A stretch of 64,000 bases of DNA from Microstegium vimineum (taxonomy: Eukaryota; Streptophyta; Magnoliopsida; Poales; Poaceae), in NCBI GenBank assembly GCA_022036555.1, contig CM039122.1, positions 4,301,043 to 4,365,042 of the forward strand, in the 5' to 3' direction. The notes below the pieces were generated by a model, which saw nothing but the letters and a program-made list of their open reading frames with translations, was not told the origin of the DNA and did not search any database. Of this stretch, positions 44,677 through 55,346 are shown in pieces. Each line of letters begins with the position of its first letter. Position 1 is the stretch's first letter. Made by a program: the position numbers and the translations under genes.

Positions 44677-45299
44677 CTATAAAGGAAGCTTCTTTGTTAT
44701 TTGGAGAAAGCGCATAAGTAGTTGGGGCTGGTGGTAGAACATCTGGAGCCTCTCCTCTATGAACTCTTGACTGATATTCTCCTTTGCCATCGCCACACGG
44801 TGGAGAGTTCCATTTTTACATCCATGGTCAGATGACTTTCTTGGAATCTGAAAGTACAGATAAGTAAGATGAAGGAAGACAGCCTGCGTCGGGAACTATT
44901 TCAAACGATACATGCATAAAAAGGTGGCAACAACAATGGTCTAAGACAGTTAACCTGTTAATTCGCCTTGACCCTAGTGTTAATGTCTCAGAGTAGACCA
45001 ACGTCACAAAGACCTGAGTCTTTATAGGCCCCCATCAAAATAGCATGATATTTTAAAAGAGTGACCTGAAATGTCACTTTCCTTTGTCACTCGGTGATAG
45101 GTAAGATCATATTTATTTGTGACTAAGCACTTGAATCCACCTAGACCTGATGCAACAACAATATTGAACTAAGAAATGAATTATTTGCCCAAAAACATAC
45201 CACACGATGACTTGGACTGGTCTTCCAGTGGCACACTGCTGGTGTACATTCCATCAAACATGTTGCAGCCAAGTACCGAACGCTTCGTCCTCTAGCCAT
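44677..45299 (-). CDS. Putative minus-strand gene, two exons visible, function unknown
   Basis: Exon 45299-45201 (ATG at 45299: MARGRSVRYLAATCLMECTP to SPSHRV) ends at a GTATGT donor. Exon 44847-44677 follows a CTTTCAG acceptor in the same phase and reads IPRKSSDHGCKNGTLHRVAM, then FIEERLQMFYHQPQLLMRFL, ending KKLPL-stop at 44677. Together they give 89 residues. A further 5' exon may lie in the GC-rich stretch 45.40-45.66 kb, where a minus-strand frame is open, or the start may be upstream. I recognise no domain. The splice borders and phase agreement are the only support, so this may be a relic or non-coding. Confidence 0.35.
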
Positions 45300-46125
45300 A
45301 TAAACAAATAATGGAATAAGAAAATGAATAGGGGAAAGAACGAAAGATTTCGTGGATGAACGCAATAGATCGTAATGACTGTGATGAAGGGAAAGGCAGT
45401 CAGTGCCTCAGTTCAGAACTGTGGCGTACGGCGTACTTGCATCCGCCAGCAAAGCCAGCTGCAGCATCCGCCGATGCTGTCGCCGGGGGAGAGGACGCCA
45501 TGGGCGTGTCCCCATGCTCGATCCGTGCACGCAGACGCCATCAAGGACACCCGCAGCATCTGCGCGTGCAAGCGTCGGCAAGGCTGGCTCCATCAGGAAG
45601 GAATGGCCACGTTCCCGCACCAGCGAGTGAGAGCGGTGGAGGCGGACGGCGTTGGCGCAGATCTAGATCGAGGCGACAGAGGGATCTAGGGAGAGATCGA
45701 GATCAGACACCAGATCGAGATCGAGATTGAGTTGGGGACATGAACCTGAGAGTCCAGATGATTGCGAGTGGGCAAGACACCGGAGGATGACGCCGAGGCG
45801 GAGGCGGAGGCGGCGAGGGAGAGGACCAAGGCCGCGGAGTTGGCGAGGCGAGGAATGCGAGACGGGTGGTGGTGGTGGCTGCTTTTTCTTCCTTTTTTTT
45901 CTTTATTAACGGGAGTAGTTAAGGCACGTATTTTTTTTTAAGGCAGGATCGGGAGGGTTCTGTCCATGCAAACTTGGAGGGCGACGTGGCATGTCAGGAT
46001 AGGCTAATAGGAGCCAAATCAACGTGGAGGCTCCAATTTATTCACGCATTAGGGGCATCTTTATCTTTATTTATCTTTATATATATCGTAAAAAAAAGGG
46101 TCCCTACAAAAAACGAATTCCCCTG
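45300..46125. other. GC-rich to AT-rich spacer before duplication copy B
   Basis: 45.40-45.87 kb is GC-rich with CGAGATC-type repeats (45660-45735). It may be the promoter or 5' exon of the minus-strand gene model. 45.88-46.12 kb is T-rich DNA up to the duplication border. No other gene is seen. Confidence 0.5.
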
Positions 46126-46344
46126 CCAGGCGCGAGACGAACGGCATCCCGTCCGCGCCCCTCCGAGCCCGCCGCCTTCGCCGAGACCCAGCCGTCGCCC
46201 CGCCCGAGATCCTGCCCGCCCTCCTCTTCTGTCTTCTCTTCTTCTCCCTCTGCCGGCCGGGTTGGGAGCTTTCGTGTGAGCTCTACCAAACGGCGCCCGC
46301 CCTAACATTGGCGGATCTCCTGCCGGAACTGCCCCAAATCCTCG

Positions 46345-49300
46345 ATGCACCGCCTCATTCCTACTTCGAGAACTCTCCTCTCTATGGCATCTGCTCCGCC
46401 TCGCTGGTGGCGGCTCCCACTCATGTCGGCTTCCAATCGTGTTTCCCGGTGTGTTTTCTTCTTCTGATACTTTCGGATTTAGATTGTGCTCAATTTCGAG
46501 TATGTATGTACTTGCCTGCCGTTCTTATGTTTTCTGAAGCAAATGGGAGAAAACCTTTCCCAGAGTAAAAAAAGACGAAAACTGAAATCGATTTTAGGCT
46601 TACATAACATTCCGTTGCAATTTCAGCCTCGAGTCCTTGATTGATATGCTGATGCCATCTTATTTATGTTGATGCTAAGATTAGTATTTCATACTACAGA
46701 TTTTCTCATGGATCTCAGAACAAGGCCAGCAGTAGCGGAGTAACAGACGATATCATTTATGGTGATGAAGAAGCTCAGAGGACAACTATGGATGTCACAG
46801 ATGGCCAACAAGAAACATGGGAAAAATTTGTGGAATTCAGGGAGCATCTGCCAATAGAACTGGATGCCGATAAGAAGGCAGCCATTATGCGCCAGGCAGC
46901 AGAGGATCGTCACCGTGTAGTCCATCTTAATAGGCTTCCAGATAGCAGTCACCGTGATGGTTCAATTTACAGGGACACATATAAATGGCAAAAAGACTAC
47001 CGTATTGCGGACCGCACTGAGAGTAAGTGATCAATATCTCTTTTCCTATTTTGTTTGTTATTGAGACATTTTCAAATCATAGGGTCAATTGATTTATCCT
47101 CTGTTGAAATTGTTAGAGATGTTTTCTCCTCTTCCTATGCGTGCTTAATGCATTGCTTTTATTGTATTGGAGTTGTTAGCTTGTCGCTTGGAATATGTCA
47201 ACTCGTGCTGTCTGGGCTCCTGGCCCCCACCCCCCTGGCTTCTGCACCTTTATTTCCTAATCCTGTTCTCTCCTATATATATGTACTTTGTAATCAGTTA
47301 ATCACTCTCAATAACTAGGAATATAGATGGATATTCATCCTCCTTCAGAAATCTTCAGGTTATAGATGGCATCATGCCATATACTGTGGAATATGTTCAT
47401 AACATTTCGTTATTTTAAGGTTTTAGCACATATCATTCCCTTAAATGTTATTTCTGTCTAGTCTCTACATATGCAAATATTATTGAAAATTATGAAATAT
47501 TTTGTAGCATATGGGTCTGATGTTATATATCATCAGAAAACTTTAAAAGATGACTTCTAGAAGAGAAACAGAAGAAGAAAAATTTCAGGGAGAGGTAAAA
47601 TGACCTGAGTTAAGCAGTTCTTAGGTGAGGTGTATGTTAGCCAGCAATCAGGTGCAGACCCTCAGCCACACGCACACACAGACTTGAGAATGATAGTGCA
47701 GAAGGGAGAACAAAGCACAAAACTCACTCAGAGCACTGCTGCACTACTTCAGAGTGCTATTGCTGCTGAACTACCTCACATTATACCATGGTAGCATAGC
47801 ATTATGCCCTATACTGTAGATTGTGTTCATATCATTTCGTTATTTAGGTTTTACCACATATTATGCCCTTAAAGGTTATTTGTGCCTACTGCCTAGTCTC
47901 TACATATCCAAATATTATTGAAAATTGTGAAAATATTCTGCACCATAGGGTTACAAGGAACATACAAGGGGATATACCCACCATAGTGTTACAAGGAACA
48001 TGCAAGGGGATATCCCTTGGTATATGGCTGTATGCTTTTCGCAGACGATGTAGTTTTAGTTGATGAAAGCCAGGCGGGAGTGAATAGGAAACTAGAGTTG
48101 TGGCGGCAGACCCTTGAGTCCAAAGGTTTTAGAGTAAGCAGAACGAAAACTAAATACATGAGGGAGATAAAGGTTTTAGAGTAAGCAGAACGAAAACTAA
48201 ATACATGAGGGCGATGTGAGTTTGGAAGGTCAAGTAGTGCCTATGAAAGATACCTTTCGATATCTGGGATCGATGCTATAGAGGGATGGAGATATTGATG
48301 CAGACGTTAGCCATAGAATCAAAGCAGGTTGGATGAAGTGGAGCCAAGCATCTGACATTTTCTGTGACAATAGGGTACCATAAAAGCTAAAAGGGAAGTT
48401 TTATAGAACGACGATTAGACCTGCTATGTTGTATGGAGCAGAATGTTGGCCTACAAAAAACCCGACATGTTCAACAACTGAGTGTTGCAGAAATGCATAT
48501 GTTGTGCTGGATTTGTGGTCACACAAGAATGGACTGAGTTTGGAATGATGATATACATGATCGTCTTGGGGTAGCACCAATAGAAGAAAAGCTTCTCCAA
48601 CATCCATCGAGGTGTCATGTCCAAAGGAGACCTTCAGAGGCACCAGTGCATTGTGCAGTCCTAAGTCAAGATAATAATGTGAGGAGAGGTGGAGGAAGAC
48701 CGAAATTGACAGGGGGTGGGGCAATAAAAAGAGATTTGGAAGGTTGAGATACACCTAGAGATTTATGATTGAAATGAGTGCTTGAAAACATCTATTGACT
48801 TGCTTGAACCGTGACTAGGGGCTCTTGATGGGTTTCAACTCTAGCCTACCCCAACATGCTTGGGTCTGATTTATATATCATCAGAAAATTTTAAAAAGAT
48901 GACTTCTAGAAGAGAAACAGAAGAAGTTTTTTTTTTCTTTTTGGAAAAAAAGAAGAAAAATTTAAGGGAGGGGTGAAATGATCTGTTTTAAGCAATTCTT
49001 GGGTAAAGTGAATGTTAGCTGGCAACCAGGTACAGACCCTCACTCTCAGCCACACCCACACAGATTTGAGAGTGATAGTGCAGAAGGGAGAACAGAGCAC
49101 TCTCACAGAGTGCTGCTGCACTACTACGGAGTGCTACTGGCCTACTGCTGCTGAATTACTTCAAATTATACTATGGTAACATATAAATATACAAAGAGTA
49201 AGTGTGAACCAAAACTAGTCTAAAGGCCTGTTTATTTGAGCTGCAGCTTTTGGGATTTTGGCTCAAAAGCTGGCCTTCTAGCTTTTAGCTTCTGTCTGTT

Positions 49301-52288
49301 GGCTTTTTATCATTAGCTTTTGTTATAATCTTTTAGTTTCTAAGCACACCAAAAGCTAGAAAAAACTGTTCTCAGTGTGCTTTTCAGCTTTTAGTTCATT
49401 TCACCAGAAGCTAGCTTTCTAGCTTTTTAAAAATAACAGTTCAATAGCTGCGCTGTTTGTTTCAGCTTCTAGCTTTTGGCGAGTAGAAGCTAGACAAGCT
49501 CAAACAAAGACACCCTAAGAGCAGCTCCAGTGCTAAATCGAACTGAACTGACATGGTTCGATTGAGTAGAGTTCGATTTGGAAGAGCTGCAGTGTCACGT
49601 CGGTGATTCCTCCAAGAAATAATAAATAAATCAGAAGTGACCCGTGCTGATGAGGCTTCACGGGCAACACCATCAATGATCTGTCCTATACAAGGATTTT
49701 TTTATTGAAATAGCCACAGCACGGTTCGAAGCTTGAGTTGGGTTCAATTTTACTTCTGACAACGAGCAGCCGAACCGTCCAGTGTTCTCGGTTCGATTTG
49801 CTTCTCCCTTGGTTCGATTTTGCAGTACACTGGAGGTGCTCTAAGTTGGCTGCTGTACTGCAATCGATAGTCTACTGTCCCATGGGTCAGGATAAACCTG
49901 CAATACTTGTTGGCTAAGGGACTCTACCAAAAGTCTAGTGTTCTCACTAAAGCTTGGCTGATATTCAGCCCTCCAAAGTCTAGTGTTCTCAATACAGCTT
50001 GGTCACTGCTATTCAACCCTAAACCAGCAGATTATCTAACAGTGAACCTAGAAATAGTTTAGGGGGTTCTGAAATACAATCGGTAGAAGTGAAAGTTTTC
50101 CTTTCAGAGGTGATTAGACTCTTTTTCTTTTTCTTAATGCAATGATACAAAGCTCTCTTGCATGTTTGAGGAAAAGAAGACTCTTTTTCTTTGGTTTGGC
50201 CTGGAAGACATTTTGTGAGAGAGAAAGTCTTAGTACAAAGAACATAAATAGTTTCCACATAGATGAAAAGGAAAATTCCTAAGTGGCATATTCCCTTTTT
50301 TCGCATGGCAAGTACTCCCTATCCCTAAGTGTTTGACGTTGCTTATAGTTCCTAAACATTTAGGGATGGAGGGAGTATTTTGTTTGCTGTATTATTCCGG
50401 TTAATATATATAATTTTTTTTTTGTGAAGCTCGGTTGGAGGCAATGATGTTTTCAAACCCCACGGATTGTTTCATGGACGATGGAATTTGTTTGAGACAT
50501 TATCCTCTTCACATGTTACAAGTATTCTCATTAAAGTTGGCTAAAATTCCCGTGGATGCTGGCAAAGTAGAGTTGTATGGCTACATAGCAGCACGGGATG
50601 ACATGGAACCATTTCTTAACTATATCGTCAATATTAGTAGGGATGATCCCTTCACCGCGGAACAGGTGCACATATATCTATACTTATCTTTTTTTTAGAC
50701 CAAAGGCAAAAACCCTGCTTATATTGAAAGCATCACATCTATACTTATTTGCAATTGTTTTAAGGGATAAGTCTGTGGAATACTTATGGGTCAAATATTC
50801 AATTTTGTACTTGAGGTTTTTAAGTAGATGAAGCTCAACACTTGAGGGACTTAATAAGTGGACTTAATCCATGTTTTGAATTACTTCATTCATTTCTAAA
50901 TAAAGTTGAATTTGAGCATGCATAATGCATAGAATAGAACAGCTGAAGTGTATGGCATAGTATAATATTGACTGTGCTCTTGAATTATTTAATAGACTTA
51001 GGCTCAGTTTGCACTTTGCACTTTGCATTCTTGATTACTAAGTTACTTAAACCAGAATAGGTTATGGTCGATGTGCCATAGTCATTTATTGTGTTGTAGC
51101 TCCCATGTGTATGTAACTAATCTGCCCAAAAGTAGCGGAATAATACTTTATAATGTATAAGCTACTACCTTACCAAGTCTTTTATTGTGGAACGATATTT
51201 ATCACAAAACTGATGTAACTTGTGAAAAATATTTTTATATAGTAAAAAAGTTTAAATTGAATACTTTGGTTGAACTCTTGGTTGTTACTATGCAGACAAC
51301 ACAAATTGATCAGTACTACATGACTAAACAACATCGAAATTACAAGACTAGATCACATCGAAATTACATGACTAGACAACATCGAAATTGCATAGTACTA
51401 CCATCCATTTAACAAGTCCAAAACCACCACGGCACACCAGCATAACTGAAGCGGCCACAAAAGTACCATGGGCCATGTGAAACACCTCACACACTGTTGT
51501 TCACCATATAACCTATTCAATTTGATGTGACAATGATCTTGGTCATCCATTGTTAAATATACCTTTTAATTTAATAGCTACAGATTCCCTTGAGAACAAA
51601 ATACCGTTACAACTTACAAGGAAGTATTTAGCTGCAGATACTTTTTTTCTCTCTTGAAAGTAGACATTTCTTCTTTTTTTTTTGCGAGTATAGACATTTC
51701 TTTCTTTTAAGAGTAATAATTTTGCAGGACTCTCTTATGAACATTGCCCCTAAGCGCGGGATCAGATTGGACTACGCTACTCTAATCGAATATGATATGA
51801 AGATCAAGATAGGTGAACAAGAGAAGGATGATCTACAGCTGATTGATGGTGTATCTGTGATTGGCCTCATGGGCACAGTGGATCGTTCTGTATTCACAAG
51901 TCGCATCATTGGCGATTACGGCGCCGTTGACATAAGTGCATCACGTCTTGATCGTGCGGTTGAGGTGACAGTAGAAGTTACCGTGTCAGATGTGCAAGAC
52001 AGCTTCCGTTTGTGTCTCGGCAGTTTTAGCAGCGGGTTACGCAAAGAAATCCGGCTCTTTGATGGTACCATTAGTGAGCCCCGTGTCTTGAAGAGGTATG
52101 TGGTCGCGGTAGCCATGGGTGCTCAGATGGATTTGAAGTTCAAGGTAGGCGCAAAAACCTCCGGTTACTCAGAATATTGTTGCTCCTTCACGGCACACCA
52201 ACATGGACATGCCGATCAATTGATCAAGACTGATTTTGCGTCATTCTTGGTGAAGGTGACACGGTCTGTTTTACCTACTTTTACCTAA
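46345..52288 (+). CDS. DUF6598 domain protein, copy B, open four-exon gene
   Basis: Exons 46345-46448, 46700-47022, 50430-50665 and 51728-52288 join in phase to 407 residues with no internal stop. Residues 1-35 are Arg/Ser/Pro-rich (MHRLIPTSRTLLSMASAPPR), possibly a targeting peptide. Residues about 36-142 are acidic and charged (IIYGDEEAQRTT, QQETWEKFVEFREHLP), ending SIYRDTYKWQKDYRIADRTE. The DUF6598 domain spans about 155-400: MLQVFSLKLAKIPVD, VELYGYIAARDDMEPFL, KRGIRLDYATLIEYDMKI, VDISASRLDRAVEVTVEVTV, KRYVVAVAMGAQ. The family is abundant in grasses and its biochemical role is not established. A 10-bp insertion before the end (ACTTTTACCTAA) shifts the tail to stop at 52288, about 20 codons short of copy A's tail. 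The second intron (3.4 kb) holds a LINE and two MITEs. Confidence 0.85.
47952..48865 (+). mobile_element. L1-type LINE 3' fragment (copy B)
   Basis: This is the same insertion as 4781-5687, with FADDVVLVDESQAGVNRK near 48035-48090. A 47-bp tandem duplication (AGGTTTTAGAGTAAGCAGAA at 48124 and 48171) is unique to this copy. The 3' tail is lost after CCCCAACATGCTTGG at about 48863. Confidence 0.83.
49224..49515. mobile_element. Tourist-like MITE, copy B
   Basis: This is the counterpart of 6077-6368, flanked by TAA at 49221-49223 and 49516-49518. The right-hand TAA was reused as the target of the next MITE. Confidence 0.8.
49519..49841. mobile_element. 323-bp Tourist-type MITE present only in copy B
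   Basis: Inverted ends GAGCAGCTCCAGTG and CACTGGAGGTGCTC with TAA at 49516-49518 and 49842-49844. Copy A keeps the unfilled site (GCCCTAAGTTGGCTG at 6365-6379). The interior repeats GGTTCGATT and its complement. Confidence 0.93.
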
Positions 52289-52299
52289 TGAGAAAAACC

Positions 52300-53720
52300 T
52301 GGGCGGCGACAACTAAAAGAGTTAGTGGTGGCAGCAGCATTGGAACACTAGTGTAATATATAAATCAGGCGTGCCCAACTAGTAGTGTAATAAAAAGTGT
52401 GAATGAACCAGTGGTTTGGTGGGATGCTACCCACGAGGGTTCAAACCACTACGGAGTCTCAATCTCTTCTTTGTGTGTGTACGTGGTGTGATTGTGAAGT
52501 ATGTGGGCTGTGTGCGTCTAAATTATACATGATAAAAAAAAAGTGCAAGACTGTCTACTCATGGATAAATTTTGTGATTTCGGGGTACTGTGAACAGTCT
52601 TGGCAGGAGGCAGGAGATGGTGGTTACTGGTTAGCCTCGTGCCCTCATCCTGAATTGATCCGATCTCATCTTATCAGTCATCCGGTAGAACCAATCAGAA
52701 GCTACATCAGTCGAAATATAAAGGGGGGAAAATTTTCTTTTAACACTAGAAAAACTTTTCTAGTTGACACCAATTTTTTTTCTTTTTTGTTACCTCTTTC
52801 ATTTTTTTTTCTATTTGACACTTTCGTCAGTTTATAGAACTCTAATGTTATTAAGTTCTACACGAATAGACCGTTTTGCACCTGCTGTTTATTACCAGTT
52901 AGGAGGTCCCCCTTTGCTGACTATTGCTATTTTTATTTACATTTTTCTTAAATAAAAAACTCAAAATTGAAAAGTCATAGATCTCATCCAGAAATACAAT
53001 TTCCATATAAAAATATGTTTATCCAAAGCCATATAATAAAAATGTAATTTTCTAAAATGAAAAGCTCTGGTATGCGATATATGTTCACTTGAAAATTTAA
53101 ATTATATTTTTGGGCATCTTAATGGCCTCAAATAAAAAAAATGAAAACTAAAAAGTTGTAGATCTAAGAGAAAGCTACAACTTTTGTATAAAAAGTATCA
53201 TGACATGATGTCATACAGAAAGATATCATTTTTTAAGGAGACAAGCTCTGTTACAAGATTAATATGCTGCTAAAATTTTATATTAAATATTTTAAGTTTA
53301 GATGTCAAATAGAAAAATACAAGTTTTTCTAGTGTTCAATAGAAAATTTACTCGATATAAAGCTAGTCATACATTTTGTGCAGAAAAAAAGCACCTCAGA
53401 GATCAAAGCCTCCAAAACGGGAAGATTATGCATTGGATCCTAGTGCAGAAAAAACTCTTTATGATCGAAGTGATGGCCTGACAAATGACATTGGGCGCAC
53501 GAACAATAGGTAACATCATCAGAAGAGAAGACGAAAAGTACCGTTGTAGCAAGAAAAATTAACGGACCAATAGGCTTGGTGGGCCGGCAACAGTCAACTG
53601 ACCAGCCTGTGCCAGAATGCGCATTTTAGCTTTCCTTTTCTAATCAATCAACTGACCCCGGCCTTCTTTTTTTTTTTAAAAAAAAGGACCAAAATTCTCA
53701 AGAAGAAGAAGAAAACCACT
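52300..53720. other. 3' flank of DUF6598 copy B, with a B-only ~275-bp insert
   Basis: The DNA parallels 9020-10330 but is more rearranged. From about 52935 to 53210 there is AT-rich DNA absent from copy A, containing inverted words AAAAGTTGTAGATC and AGCTACAACTTTT, as in fragments of larger grass transposons. No gene is seen. A 144-codon frame at 52403 has no family motif. Confidence 0.6.
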
Positions 53721-54121
53721 TAATCCATCGTTGACAATCGAACAGTACTACATTTGTATGGTGTGTTAAGTAACGAATTTTCTCATATCCCTTTCCGCAG
53801 TTTCTGCAACGGCCAACTAGTACCGTGACATTGACTTTTGCATTGTTTCTGAGAAAATTTCACTCGTAAACTGAGGGCTTAGTTCTATGGCTCTGCAAAT
53901 TTCAAAGTATCATTTGATACACGTTTTTTTTGTTAACGCAACTGTGAGTTCCGTTCCATTTTTCCGTCCTGTTTTCTCACATGGACGAAATAGCATTGTT
54001 CTTGTGGTGCAATATCTCGGCCCAATAGGTTCTGTGGGCCGGACTAGGGAAAAAGTCCATTGATCCAGGTCTGCTGGCCCAAAACGAGTATCTATCTTTT
54101 TCGTTTTCTCACTAACAATAG
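53721..54121. other. Intergenic DNA, nothing recognised
   Basis: Unique-looking DNA past the duplication border, with no coding or element signature. Confidence 0.5.
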
Positions 54122-54124
54122 TTA

Positions 54125-54411
54125 GAGCATCTCCAACAACTCCTTAAAATTTACTTGCCAAATCATATGGTTTAGCAAGTTGCTAAAATATTTGGCAAGT
54201 GAAAAAAATGTCTATATCCAACAAGTTGGTATTTTAAGTTGGAAGTGAAAAAAATATACCAAGTGTGGTGATTTACCAAGTTTGGGGCGATATTTACCAA
54301 GTTGGTAAATATATCAAAGTGGATTTAAGGAGTTGTTGGAGAGGTGTTTTCGTGTTTTTTCAAAAAAAAAATAAGAATACAAGTGGATTTGGGGAGTTGT
54401 TGGAGATGCTC
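54125..54411. mobile_element. Tourist-type MITE (287 bp)
   Basis: Inverted ends GAGCATCTCCAACAACTCC and GGAGTTGTTGGAGATGCTC are perfect over 19 bp and flanked by TTA (54122-54124, 54412-54414). An extra internal copy of the right end lies at about 54329-54346. Confidence 0.95.
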
Positions 54412-55346
54412 TTAAAATGTTTTCTAAAAAAATAATAGTTGAAATGTTGCTAAAAGAACTAACAATAGTAACTGAGCAATTTTTCAACTTCTGGCAACAA
54501 AACTAATCACATAAGGGTAAGTATTTCCTACGCCATTGTAGAAGCCGTATATATTCCAATTTAAGCAACCGAACACCAGTCATTTGCTTAATGGAGAACT
54601 TTAATTTGATAATGAAAACCAAGGAGCCTTTTTTCGGTAATGCTCTACAGAGAGCGTTCGACGCGTGGAACGCACGCGTCGGGAGCCCAATGGGCCGCAC
54701 CCACCGCCCACGCACGCACGCACACACCGGCCACACACGCGCACACACATCACTCTCGCCTCCCTCTCCATTTCTCCGTCCGCAGCTGACACCGCGCGCC
54801 CTCTCCTCTCGTCGAGCTCGCCGCGCGCCGCCGCCCGCTAGCGCCTCGCCGAGCTCGACGTGGCGCTCGCGCACACCTCTTCGTGCTGGCTCCCTCCCTT
54901 CCCCTCGCGCCCCTTGTTCTCCTCCATCTCCAACTCGGCAACCTAGGGTTTTGCGAGGGGGGCGGCGGCGGTCCTCCAGGACCGGATCCGACCATGGCGG
55001 CCCGGACCCGGCTAGGGCGATGGGGGATCCGCGCCGGTGGGCCTCCCTTCTCTTCCGTTGAGCGCGCGCCTCCCCTTCCTTCTGCGCCGGAGTTGAGGAC
55101 GACGGTGGCGGCTACCGGCGAGGGGGCGGCGGCGGTCCTCCGGGCGGATCCAACCATGGCGGCCGCAGATCCGGCTGGGGCGATGGGGGATCCGGGCGGA
55201 TTCGCGCGGTGGGCCTCCCTTCTCTTCCGTTGAGCCGCGCGCCTCCCCTTCCTTCTGCGCCGAAGTTGAGGACGACGGTGGCGGTTACCGGCGAGCTGCG
55301 GAGCCTTCCTCGACGGTTGGTAGGTGAGTCTCGGACCCGACCTCTG
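54412..55346. other. GC-rich gene-leader-like block with a ~164-bp tandem duplication
   Basis: From 54.65 kb the DNA is GC-rich with CACACG runs. The segment starting GGCGGCGGCGGTCCTCC at 54961 recurs at 55125 and partly again near 55225 (CTTCTCTTCCGTTGAG at 55050 and 55220). The look is that of a plant 5' leader or first exon, and GGTGAGTCTCGG at 55323 could be a donor. No protein family is recognised. The solo LTR follows directly. Confidence 0.5.

Larger units (their letters stand above)
46126..53720 (+). repeat. Segmental duplication, copy B (partner 2883-10330)
   Basis: The unit has the same order, orientation and introns as copy A. Copy B lacks about 190 bp that copy A has at 7288-7482, where AGTCT lies at both borders; this is either a deletion by short homology in B or an insertion in A. 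It has its own MITE (49519-49841) and an extra ~275-bp insert near 52935-53210. The left border abuts T-rich DNA ending GAATTCCCCT, unlike copy A's Harbinger border. Confidence 0.93.
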
